A stretch of DNA of 38,148 nucleotides from positions 1 to 38,148 of the forward strand of contig NZ_VOSW01000093.1 of assembly GCF_009690905.1 (NCBI RefSeq), read 5' to 3'. The position numbers and the translations under genes were made by a program. Source of the DNA: Paraburkholderia madseniana (GTDB taxonomy: Bacteria > Pseudomonadota > Gammaproteobacteria > Burkholderiales > Burkholderiaceae). The notes below the pieces were generated by a model. That model saw nothing but the letters and a program-made list of their open reading frames with translations. It made no database searches and was not told the DNA's origin. Positions 23,337 through 31,035 of this stretch are shown piece after piece (the stretch's first letter is position 1; each line of letters starts with the position of its first letter).

Positions 23337-24626
23337 TCACGCGATCAGCTTGAGCGGGCCGGATAGCGGCACGTTCGGCGCGAGCTGGTTGTTGACGATG
23401 GCGAGATCGAAACGATGCTTCTGCCCCTTCACCCATTGGCCACCTACCAACGGCGTTTTCGCGACGTTCTTCACCGGCCCACTGCCCCACGCGACATGAC
23501 CGACCAGCGTATCGAGCTTCGTCGCTGCCACTGCGTCGCGGATCGCTTCATTCGAGTCGACATCTTTCGCGCGCTTTAACGAATCGACGGCGATTTCGAA
23601 CAGCGCATGCGCGAAGCCGATCGGTTGCGTCCATTGCTTCGACGTGATGCGCTCGTAGTCGTCCGCGACTTGCCGCGCGCTTTGCCCCGTCAACGACGAC
23701 TTGAACGGATGCGAAGGCGACCACCACACTTCGGTGGAGAGTCCGTCACCGAGATCGCCGAGCGCTTCGATCGAAGTGGGAAACAGCAGTGCCTTACCGA
23801 TCGAAATGACCTTCGGCTTCAGGCCTTGCTGACGCGCCTGCACGAGAAAGTTCTTCGCGTCGGGCGGAATCACGACGCCGGTGACGATCTGCGCATTCGC
23901 CTGCTTGAACGACGAAATCTGTGCGGAGAAGTCCTGCGTCATGCTCTGGAAGCGGCCCGGGTCCTTCAGCGTGAAGCCCTTCTGCGCGAGCACGGGCGGG
24001 AAGCCAAGCTTCGCGTCACCCCAGGCGTTGCCATCGCCGTCGTTCGGAAACAGGCCGCCGACGCTGTGATTGGTCTGCACCGACTGCCACATGCCGGTGA
24101 AGACCGAGATCACGTCCTCGAGTCCCCAGAAGAAGTGATAGGTGAAGCGGAAGCCTTTCTTCGGATCGCCCTTTCTGCCGAAGAACCACGGCTGCCATGG
24201 CACCACCGTCGACACGCAAGGCATTTCGTTCAGCTCGCACGCATCGCTGACCGGATTAGCGGTCTCGGGCGTACCGGAGACGAGCATGATGTCGACCTTG
24301 TCCTTCAGGATCAGATCGTTGGCGACTTCGCCGGCGCGATTCGGATTCGACTGGCTGTCCTTGACGACGATCGATACCGGATAGGTTTTGCCGCCGATCA
24401 CGATGCCGCTTTTCAGCGCCGTCTGCATCTGCTGGATCGTGAAGCGGTCGGCTTCACCGAACGGCGCGAGCGGGCCGGTTTGTGGCGATACGTAGCCGAT
24501 TTTCAGCGTGCGCGGGCCGCCAGCGAAGACGAGCGGCGAGAACGCCGACGTTGACGCGGCGAGCGCGCCGCCTGCGGCGAGTGTGACGAAGCGGCGGCGC
24601 TTCGCATCGAAGGAATGTGCGTCCAT
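23337..24626 (-). CDS. Periplasmic binding protein of HAAT-type ABC importer
   Basis: The 429-residue product has a Tat-like signal (KRRRFVTLAAGGALAAS, about residues 9-34) and then a type 1 periplasmic binding domain: LKIGYVSPQTGPLAPFGEAD, IVVKDSQSNPNRAGEVANDLI, DIMLVSGTPETANPVSDACE. ATG 24626 follows AGGAG; the longer open frame to 24731 has no such site. Length and the acidic/aromatic ligand-pocket region suggest a HAAT protein for an aromatic or aliphatic acid rather than an amino acid. It is first of the five importer genes, 43 bp downstream of maleylacetate reductase. Confidence 0.9.
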   Translation of the reverse strand: MDAHSFDAKRRRFVTLAAGGALAASTSAFSPLVFAGGPRTLKIGYVSPQTGPLAPFGEADRFTIQQMQTALKSGIVIGGKTYPVSIVVKDSQSNPNRAGEVANDLILKDKVDIMLVSGTPETANPVSDACELNEMPCVSTVVPWQPWFFGRKGDPKKGFRFTYHFFWGLEDVISVFTGMWQSVQTNHSVGGLFPNDGDGNAWGDAKLGFPPVLAQKGFTLKDPGRFQSMTQDFSAQISSFKQANAQIVTGVVIPPDAKNFLVQARQQGLKPKVISIGKALLFPTSIEALGDLGDGLSTEVWWSPSHPFKSSLTGQSARQVADDYERITSKQWTQPIGFAHALFEIAVDSLKRAKDVDSNEAIRDAVAATKLDTLVGHVAWGSGPVKNVAKTPLVGGQWVKGQKHRFDLAIVNNQLAPNVPLSGPLKLIA

Positions 24627-24669
24627 GGTTGTCTCCTGAATTCTTTTGTATGAGTGGGGGGCGTTCGTG

Positions 24670-25728
24670 CTAATCCGGCCGTCTGCCTTCGAACGCAGCT
24701 TCCAGCAGCGCGCGTAGCGGCGTTCGTTCAACCGGCCGCGGATTCCAGTACGGATTCTTCAGCGCGAGATCGAGCGCGACGTCGAGATCGGTTGCACTTA
24801 AACCGATGTCTTTCAGCGCGGTAGGCGCGCCGTTATCGCGTGCGAGGTCGAATACGCCTTGCGCGGCGTCGTCGGCGTGCAGCGCGTGTGCGATACGCTT
24901 CATCGCCCCCGGTGCGGCCTCGCGGTTATAGGCGAGCACGTGCGGCAGCACGATCGTGTGCGTTTCCGCGTGCGGCAGATTGAACGTGCCGCCGAGCGTA
25001 TGGCATAGCTTGTGATGCAGCGCCATGCCGACGCTGCCGAGCACCGCGCCGCACAGCCATGCACCGTAGAGGCAATCACCACGTGCAGCGAGATCGTCCG
25101 GTTTCAGCATCACCCGGGGCAGACCTTGGCCGAGCGCACGGATCCCCTCTTCCGCCATCAGCTCGATGATCGGATTCGTGTCCTGCGCGTAGAGCCCTTC
25201 GGCCGCGTGAGCGATTGCGTTGATACCGCTTGTCAGCGATAACGCGGGCGGCAGCGACGTGGTCAACGACGGGTCGTAGATCACGGTCTTCGGCAACACT
25301 CGCAGATCGCGACCGGTCTTTTTGACACCGGCTTCGGTGAGGCCGTAAATCGGCGTCATTTCGGAGCCTGCATAGGTGGTCGGAATCGCGATGATCGGCA
25401 GTGAGGTTTCGAGCGCGATCGCCTTGCCGAGTCCGGTCGTCGACCCGCCGCCTATCGCGATCGTGCAATCGGCGCCGACCTGCATGGCAAAGTCACGGGC
25501 CGCGCGAGCGGTTTCGATCGGTACGTGCATCACGGCTTCGGCGTAGACGCCCGCCGCCCGCGAGCCAAGACTTGCCGCCAGCGCTTCGGCCTGGGCACGC
25601 TGCTGCGGCGTGGACAGCACGATCGCGCGCGTGGCGCCGAGCAAGCCGATCTCGCGATCGAGCTGGTCGAGACTGCCCGCACCGAAGATCACGCGTGAGG
25701 CCAGCCCGTTATAGACGAACGATTCCAT
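24670..25728 (-). CDS. hapF: Maleylacetate reductase
   Basis: The 352-residue product is an iron-dependent-alcohol-dehydrogenase superfamily member of the maleylacetate reductase type: IFGAGSLDQL at the N-terminus, the nucleotide-binding IAIGGGSTTGLGKAIALET, PTTYAGSEMTPIYGLTE, and the motif LHHKLCHTLGGTFNLPHAETHTIVLPH. The enzyme reduces maleylacetate to 3-oxoadipate with NAD(P)H, the common step after both hydroxyquinol and hydroquinone cleavage. The ATG at 25728 lies 6 bp past the ALDH stop with weak ribosome binding, so translation may be coupled. Confidence 0.92.
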   Translation of the reverse strand: MESFVYNGLASRVIFGAGSLDQLDREIGLLGATRAIVLSTPQQRAQAEALAASLGSRAAGVYAEAVMHVPIETARAARDFAMQVGADCTIAIGGGSTTGLGKAIALETSLPIIAIPTTYAGSEMTPIYGLTEAGVKKTGRDLRVLPKTVIYDPSLTTSLPPALSLTSGINAIAHAAEGLYAQDTNPIIELMAEEGIRALGQGLPRVMLKPDDLAARGDCLYGAWLCGAVLGSVGMALHHKLCHTLGGTFNLPHAETHTIVLPHVLAYNREAAPGAMKRIAHALHADDAAQGVFDLARDNGAPTALKDIGLSATDLDVALDLALKNPYWNPRPVERTPLRALLEAAFEGRRPD

Positions 25729-25734
25729 GGCGGT

Positions 25735-27198
25735 TCAGCGCGGGTAGTAAGGCGGAATCTGCGCATCCACGTTGACCCAGACCGACTTGGGCTGCGTGTA
25801 CTCGCGCATCGCTTCGAAACCCATTTCGCGTCCATAGCCGCTCGCGCCGACACCGCCGAACGGTGACGCGGGGCTCACACGCTTGTAGCAATTGATCCAC
25901 ACCATACCGGCGCGAATCTCGCGGGCCACCAGGTGCGCGCGTTGCAGGTCGCGAGTCCAGAGACCCGCGCCGAGACCGTATTCGGTGCCGTTCGCGATTG
26001 CGAGTGCTTCTTCGTCCGTGCGGAATGTCGTGACCGTCATGAACGGACCGAACACTTCTTCCTGCGAGACCCGATGCTCCGGCTTCGCTTCGACGATGGT
26101 CGGCTCGACATAGCAGCCATTCGCGAGCGCGGCATCGTCCGGCGCCTTGCCGCCCGCCAGCACGCGGCCACCCTGTTCCCGTGCGACGTCGACGAACGAC
26201 AGCACGCGGTCGCGATGCTGACGCGAGGTCAGCGGGCCCATTTCGGTCAGTGGATCGAGCGGATTGCCGATCCGGATCGTGCGGCTCAATGCGGCGAACT
26301 TCTCCAGCACTTCGTCAGCGATCGATTCATGCACGATCATCCGCGAGCCGGCGATGCACGCCTGCCCCTGATTGTGGAAGATCGCGAACGCGGAGCCTTG
26401 CACGACGGCATCGATATTCGCGTCGCCGAACACGATGTTCGCGCCTTTGCCGCCGAGTTCGAGCTGCACCTTCTTCAGATTGCCGCTCGACGCCTGCACG
26501 ATCTTGCGCCCGATCGCAGTCGAGCCGGTGAAGGCGACCTTGCTGATCTCCGGATGCTCGGCAATGTACTGGCCGGCTACATGACCCAAGCCCGGCAAGA
26601 TATTGACGACACCCTCCGGAAATCCAACCTCCGCCATCAGTTCTGCAATGGCGAGACTCGACAGCGGCGTGAGTTCAGCGGGCTTCATGATCACGCAGTT
26701 ACCCGCGGCAAGCGCCGGCGCCATCTTCCAGCTCGTGAACATCAGCGGGAAATTCCACGGCACCACTTGCCCGACGATGCCGACCGGCTCGCGCGTCATA
26801 TAGTTCAGAAAGCCCTGCTCGACCGGAATCACCGAGCCTTCGAACTTGTCGGCCATGCCGCCGAAATAGCGGAATGTAGCCGCCGTGCGCGGCACATCGA
26901 GATTGCGCGTGTCGCGAATCGGGTGGCCGGTATCGAGCGATTCGAGGCGCGCCAGCGCGTCGGCATTCGCTTCAATCGCGTCGGCGAGTTTGAGTAGCAA
27001 ACGCCCCCGCTCCATCGCGGCGAGATTGCTCCACTTCGGAAACGCCGCCTTCGCCGCCGCCACGGCGCGATCGACATCGGCGGGTCCGGCCATCGCGACT
27101 TCGGCAATCACCGAGTTGTCGTGCGGATTAAGGGAGGCGAGCGTTTCGCCGTTTGCAGCCGGCACGAAGCGGCCGCCGATGAAGAGTTGCGTTTGCAT
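25735..27198 (-). CDS. hapE: Aldehyde dehydrogenase, probable 4-hydroxymuconic semialdehyde dehydrogenase
   Basis: The 487-residue-class product is an NAD(P)-dependent ALDH of the betaine/hydroxymuconic aldehyde type: PWNFP (Asn149), MKPAE, FTGSTAIG, general base Glu247 in LELGGKG and nucleophile Cys281 in NQGQACIAGSR. By gene order (dioxygenase subunits, ALDH, maleylacetate reductase) it matches the HapE/PnpE enzyme that oxidises 4-hydroxymuconic semialdehyde to maleylacetate. I chose ATG 27198 (MQTQLFIGG) because homologues start there; the longer frame to 27234 has its Shine-Dalgarno too close. A strong hairpin lies in the 96-bp gap before it. Confidence 0.87.
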   Translation of the reverse strand: MQTQLFIGGRFVPAANGETLASLNPHDNSVIAEVAMAGPADVDRAVAAAKAAFPKWSNLAAMERGRLLLKLADAIEANADALARLESLDTGHPIRDTRNLDVPRTAATFRYFGGMADKFEGSVIPVEQGFLNYMTREPVGIVGQVVPWNFPLMFTSWKMAPALAAGNCVIMKPAELTPLSSLAIAELMAEVGFPEGVVNILPGLGHVAGQYIAEHPEISKVAFTGSTAIGRKIVQASSGNLKKVQLELGGKGANIVFGDANIDAVVQGSAFAIFHNQGQACIAGSRMIVHESIADEVLEKFAALSRTIRIGNPLDPLTEMGPLTSRQHRDRVLSFVDVAREQGGRVLAGGKAPDDAALANGCYVEPTIVEAKPEHRVSQEEVFGPFMTVTTFRTDEEALAIANGTEYGLGAGLWTRDLQRAHLVAREIRAGMVWINCYKRVSPASPFGGVGASGYGREMGFEAMREYTQPKSVWVNVDAQIPPYYPR

Positions 27199-27240
27199 GT
27201 CAATCCCGCACAAGTAAAACTTTGGACGTGACATTCCCCG

Positions 27241-27262
27241 CGGCGCCAGCGGTCTGGCGCCG
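27241..27262 (-). repeat. Strong intercistronic hairpin between dioxygenase beta subunit and ALDH genes
   Basis: A 9-bp perfect stem (CGGCGCCAG pairing with CTGGCGCCG) and a 4-base loop. No U-tract. It lies in the middle of an otherwise tight operon, so it may stabilise the upstream dioxygenase message or attenuate the downstream genes. Confidence 0.5.
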
Positions 27263-27294
27263 TTCGATCGGCGATCGGAGGGAATATCTGAGAG

Positions 27295-28287
27295 TTAGAT
27301 CTGGATCGGATACGGCGGCAGTTCACCGCTTTCGTAACGCTTCGGCAGATCGGGCGTGGCGTTCTCCCACACCAGCAGCATCGAGCGTTTCTGCGAGTAG
27401 CCCTTGTGGCGGATGTCGGCCGGCATCGCAGCGATATCGCCCGCGTTCATCGTGATGCGCGCACGCGGCTCGCCGCTGTCTTTATCGGCGACGTCCCAGA
27501 TGATCTGGTCGGACAGTTGAAGGAACCACTCGACGCGGTCGTTGCCATGAAACACCGGCAGCACGAATTCCTCGGTGGTCGGACAGAACAGGCTCTGCTG
27601 GCAGACCGACGTGACCGACGGATTCCACGTCACGTCCGAGCGCGACAGGTACTTGAAGAGGCTGAACGCATGCAACGCGCTCTCGAATCCTGGCTCCGCA
27701 TGAATCTCAGGTTCGTCCTGGACCACATCGGCGAACTGGCGATTGACCGGCAAATCGTCGCGCAACGGCGAATCGCCTTCGAGACCCGGCATGCGCTTCG
27801 TTGCGATCCGCGTGCGCTCAATCGCGGCGATGTTGTCGCCATGTTTCGTGCCGAACGCGGAGCCGGTTTCTTCGGGCGCGGCGAACGGATCGAAGCCTTC
27901 GTTGACCCAGTCCCGCAGAATCGCCTTGAAGGTCGCCATGATCAGCGGCGTATCGAACTGCTGCGTGTGATCGATACCCGCTTCCTTGAAGCTCGCGTTG
28001 TACGCACCGGCGTACATGTCGACCTTGCCGTAGTGGTTGCGCGTGCCGATCACTTCGTCGAAATTGACCCAGCCGTAGAAGAAGCCCCAGGCCACGTCGC
28101 GCATCATCGCGCGCAGGAAGTCGTCGGCATGCATCTGGTGCGAGCGGGTCTCGCCTTTGGCCGGCCATTTGACGGTGGCGAAATAAGCGTCGCGGCTGAA
28201 TTCGAAATCACCGAGGCGGAACGTGCGATAACCGGACACCGCGTCGGCCTCGCTCGCGGTGACGTTTTGCAGGGTGCTTTTGTCCAT
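27295..28287 (-). CDS. hapD: Hydroquinone 1,2-dioxygenase large (beta) subunit
   Basis: The 330-residue product is the catalytic subunit of the two-component non-heme Fe(II) hydroquinone dioxygenase (HapD/PnpD), which opens hydroquinone to 4-hydroxymuconic semialdehyde. The expected iron-site pattern is present: His247-x-Asn249-x3-Glu253 in FHGNDRVEW and His294 in ADIRHKGY. The spacing of 47 between the two histidines equals that recalled for the characterised PnpD site (His256, Asn258, Glu262, His303). ATG 28287 was taken rather than the longer frame to 28617, since family members begin about here. It lies 37 bp after the small subunit gene. Confidence 0.9.
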   Translation of the reverse strand: MDKSTLQNVTASEADAVSGYRTFRLGDFEFSRDAYFATVKWPAKGETRSHQMHADDFLRAMMRDVAWGFFYGWVNFDEVIGTRNHYGKVDMYAGAYNASFKEAGIDHTQQFDTPLIMATFKAILRDWVNEGFDPFAAPEETGSAFGTKHGDNIAAIERTRIATKRMPGLEGDSPLRDDLPVNRQFADVVQDEPEIHAEPGFESALHAFSLFKYLSRSDVTWNPSVTSVCQQSLFCPTTEEFVLPVFHGNDRVEWFLQLSDQIIWDVADKDSGEPRARITMNAGDIAAMPADIRHKGYSQKRSMLLVWENATPDLPKRYESGELPPYPIQI

Positions 28288-28324
28288 GATGGGCTCCAGG
28301 AGAAGATCGATCGTGTAGAGGGAA

Positions 28325-28816
28325 TCAGTGGATGCAGATGTCGGCCCACTTCTCGACCGAATAGCGCCCGAGGATCGTCTGCACGAGCAGCACGCCCTTC
28401 GTCCTCGCTTCGAAGCGATACGCGGCGCCCGCAGGCAGCAGCGCCTGATGGCCGCGACGCAGCCGCACATAACCCATCGACTGGCCCGACGGTTGGCCTT
28501 CGAGCCGCACGCTGCCTTCGGTCTGCGCGTCGACCAGCGGTCCGTCCGACGGCTTGATGAAATAGATATCGATCTCGCCGTCGAGCACGACCGCGAATTC
28601 ATCGTGCGACGCAGCAAACCACGGCGACGCGCCTTCCGCGCGCAGTGTCTCGATCACGTACTTGAGATTCTTGCCGACGACGACTTTCTCGTAGGGCGCG
28701 GCGCGGCTCGCGACCTCGAACACGTTCGACATCGCGTAGTGCTCCGGTTTGCCGTTGATGATTTCGATGGAGCCTTTGCGGAAATTGTCCAGGCTACCGA
28801 ACCAGGTCTGTTGCAT
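28325..28816 (-). CDS. hapC: Hydroquinone 1,2-dioxygenase small (alpha) subunit
   Basis: The 163-residue cupin-like product matches HapC/PnpC in length and in the segments SLDNFRKGSIEIINGKPEHY, ASHDEFAVVLDGEIDIYF and RRGHQALLPAGAAYRF. It associates with the large subunit in an alpha2-beta2 enzyme in the cytoplasm. ATG 28816 follows GGAGG; the open frame extends upstream to 28894 without a ribosome-binding site. It is the first catabolic gene of the cluster and is preceded by a 183-bp region after the LysR gene that should contain the promoter. Confidence 0.9.
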   Translation of the reverse strand: MQQTWFGSLDNFRKGSIEIINGKPEHYAMSNVFEVASRAAPYEKVVVGKNLKYVIETLRAEGASPWFAASHDEFAVVLDGEIDIYFIKPSDGPLVDAQTEGSVRLEGQPSGQSMGYVRLRRGHQALLPAGAAYRFEARTKGVLLVQTILGRYSVEKWADICIH

Positions 28817-28959
28817 GTCTGCCTCCAGTTGATCTAAGAATCCGCGAATGCGTTGCATGGATCGAAGATTAAGTGGCGGCAGGCGCAACAGCAATGTTCT
28901 GAGGGTCGGGAAACGCGAACCATGGGTGCTTCAAAATCGCGCCAGGGAAACTACCTGGT

Positions 28960-29001
28960 GGAGAACCCGGGCGGTTCTCCGCTGGTTCGCCGGTGGTTCT
29001 C
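28960..29001. repeat. Heptamer repeats and hairpin between LysR and dioxygenase genes
   Basis: GGAGAACC (28960-28967) and GGTTCTCC (28973-28980) form a perfect 8-bp inverted repeat with a 5-base spacer. GGTTCTC occurs again directly at 28995-29001, overlapping the LysR stop codon. It may be the LysR terminator, or a set of regulator half-sites for the dioxygenase promoter. A weaker repeat, CCAGG/CCTGG, follows at about 28942-28958. Confidence 0.45.
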
Positions 29002-29965
29002 AGTCTTCGGCCAGCTCCTCGCCGACGCTCTTGGTCTCGTCGTCCGGCGGTGAAATGCCGAGCGCCTTGTCCCACTGCGGTTCGCGCAGATAGCGGGCGC
29101 GCAGGAAGTCGACGAAAGCCTTGACCTTGGTGGTCGAGCGGTGCGAGGCGGGATAGACCGCCGACAGCCACAACGGCGGCGCCGCGTACTCCGGCAGCAC
29201 CCGTTCGAGGCGCCGTTCGAGCAGATCGGCCGCAGCGACCATCGTCGGCAGATAGACGACGCCCGCACCGGCCCGCGCGAACTCGAGCAGCAGGTGCACG
29301 CTATTGGTTTTGAGCACCGGATTCAGCGCGATTTCGAAGCACTCGTTGCCTCGCATCAGCGGCCACTTGTCGCCCCATGGGTAGTACGAATAGCGGGCGA
29401 AATCGTGCCGCAGCAGGTCGAGCGGCGTTTCGATCACCGGCTCTTCCTTCAGATAACCCGGCGCCGCACACAGCACGCCACGCACGGGAAACAATCGCCG
29501 CTCCACCAGCAGGTTGGAGGCCGGCGGATAGATCTGCAAAGCCAGGTCGAAGCCTTCCTGCACCGGATCGATCACCCGGTCGTTGACGGTCACGACGAAC
29601 TCGACGCGTGGGTAAGCGGCGCGGAATTCGATCAGTGTTTGCGAAAAATGGCCAAGCGCGAAGCCCGGCAGAACGTGGATATTGAGCGTGCCGGCAAGCG
29701 CCTGCGGATCGCCGCGCGAGCGTCCGGACAGATCGTGGACCTTGTTGACCAGTTCGGCACATTCGCGGTAGTAAGTCTCGCCGAGTTCCGACAGGCGCAC
29801 CGCGCGCGTCGAACGATGAAAGAGCGGCACGCCGAAATGGTCTTCAAGCTGCTTGACGCGCGAGGTCACCACCGATTTGGCGACACCCAGCTGGCGCGCG
29901 GCACCGGCGAAGCTTTGCGCTTCCGCCGCCCGCACGAACGCTTCCATCGACATGAACAGGTCCAT
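29000..29965 (-). CDS. LysR-family transcriptional regulator (CrgA-like subgroup)
   Basis: The 321-residue product has an N-terminal winged helix-turn-helix, MDLFMSMEAFVRAAEAQSF followed by AARQLGVAKSVVTSRVKQLED, and a C-terminal effector-binding domain with FARAGAGVVYLP. ATG 29965 follows GGAGGAG; the in-frame ATG at 29983 is upstream of that site. It lies directly upstream of hapC on the same strand, an arrangement less common than divergent LysR genes, and is also only 14 bp from the upstream dehydrogenase gene, so it may be transcribed with it. It is the nearest candidate to control the hydroquinone operon. Confidence 0.88.
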   Translation of the reverse strand: MDLFMSMEAFVRAAEAQSFAGAARQLGVAKSVVTSRVKQLEDHFGVPLFHRSTRAVRLSELGETYYRECAELVNKVHDLSGRSRGDPQALAGTLNIHVLPGFALGHFSQTLIEFRAAYPRVEFVVTVNDRVIDPVQEGFDLALQIYPPASNLLVERRLFPVRGVLCAAPGYLKEEPVIETPLDLLRHDFARYSYYPWGDKWPLMRGNECFEIALNPVLKTNSVHLLLEFARAGAGVVYLPTMVAAADLLERRLERVLPEYAAPPLWLSAVYPASHRSTTKVKAFVDFLRARYLREPQWDKALGISPPDDETKSVGEELAED

Positions 29966-29979
29966 CTTGTCTCCTCCGG

Positions 29980-31035
29980 TCACCGTGGCCCGTAGTCTGC
30001 CTTGCTATCGGCAAGTGTAGTCTGCTTCGGGAGACTGGACGCAGAAACGGCATTAAACACCGGTGCGAGCCCCATGCTGTCGAGTAACCTGCTGAATTCA
30101 CCGAGCCGTTTGTGCAGGTACGCCGGCACATCGACATCCGCGTAATCGTAGAAGCCACGCGCATCGCGCAGGCCATCGCGGCCTTCACGCATGTTGTCGC
30201 TGACGATCGCGGCGGGCAGGAAGCGTGGATCGATCGCCCTCGCCAGATAGTGCGACGCATAGTAGAGAATGTCGCAGCCGCCCCAGTCGATAAATTCGAG
30301 CAGACCCAGCACGGAAAACCGCAGACCGAAGCCGGTACGGATAGCCGTATCGATGTCTTCCGCGCTGGCAACGCCCTCCTCGACCATGCGCGCGGCCTCG
30401 TTCATCGCCAGCGCCTGGATGCGCGGCACGATGTATCCCGCCGACGGCGCGCACACCACCGGCACTTTGCCGACCCGGCGCAACAAAGCGACAACGCATT
30501 CAACGGTCTCTTTCGCTGTGGCATCGCTACGACTGATCTCGACGAGCGGCATCAGATGAGCCGGGTTGAGCCAGTGCGCGTTGAGAAGCCGCCGGGGATG
30601 CACGACCACTTGCTGAAGCTCGGTCACAAGAAACGTCGACGTAGTCGATGCAAACAGCACCTCTGCTCCGGCGTGTTCACATAACCAGGCGAACGCGGTC
30701 TGCTTGGCCTCCATCACTTCGGGCACGGCCTCGAAGACGATCTCGCCTTCTGCTAGCCCTTCCCGCGCGCGCTCACGATCCACGATGACGATGCGCGCCA
30801 TCGTCTCCGCTGCCTGCGCCTCGCTGATGCGGCCCAACACCACCAGCGTCTGCAACTGCCGCACGATCTCGCCACGCGCGCCAGCCGCAAAAGCGCTACG
30901 GGCTGCCGGGTCGCGCGCCTTGAAGTCGATCAGCGTCACGCGCAAGCCCGCATAAGCGAAGGCAAGCGCGATGCCTTGCCCCATCCGCCCCGCACCGAGG
31001 ATATGAACGTGCTGGATCTCGATGGCCGCGCTCAT
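29980..31035 (-). CDS. 3-hydroxyacyl-CoA dehydrogenase-family oxidoreductase
   Basis: The 351-residue product has a Rossmann motif GAGRMGQGIALAFAYAGLRV and the 3HCDH features FEAVPEVMEAKQTAF, FASTTSTFLVTELQ and NAHWLNPAHLMPLVEI, plus the C-terminal GFYDYAD stretch. It lies in the group containing 3-hydroxybutyryl-CoA, L-gulonate and carnitine dehydrogenases, so it oxidises a 3-hydroxy acid or its CoA ester with NAD. Start ATG 31035 overlaps the upstream opine dehydrogenase-like gene by 4 bp. This coupling suggests a shared small pathway, whose substrate I cannot name. Confidence 0.85.
   Translation of the reverse strand: MSAAIEIQHVHILGAGRMGQGIALAFAYAGLRVTLIDFKARDPAARSAFAAGARGEIVRQLQTLVVLGRISEAQAAETMARIVIVDRERAREGLAEGEIVFEAVPEVMEAKQTAFAWLCEHAGAEVLFASTTSTFLVTELQQVVVHPRRLLNAHWLNPAHLMPLVEISRSDATAKETVECVVALLRRVGKVPVVCAPSAGYIVPRIQALAMNEAARMVEEGVASAEDIDTAIRTGFGLRFSVLGLLEFIDWGGCDILYYASHYLARAIDPRFLPAAIVSDNMREGRDGLRDARGFYDYADVDVPAYLHKRLGEFSRLLDSMGLAPVFNAVSASSLPKQTTLADSKADYGPR

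Noticed and set aside
28848..28858. ATGC-GTT-GCAT inverted repeat upstream of hapC
   Set aside because: The spacing does not fit the T-N11-A box of LysR regulators, and short palindromes of this kind occur by chance.
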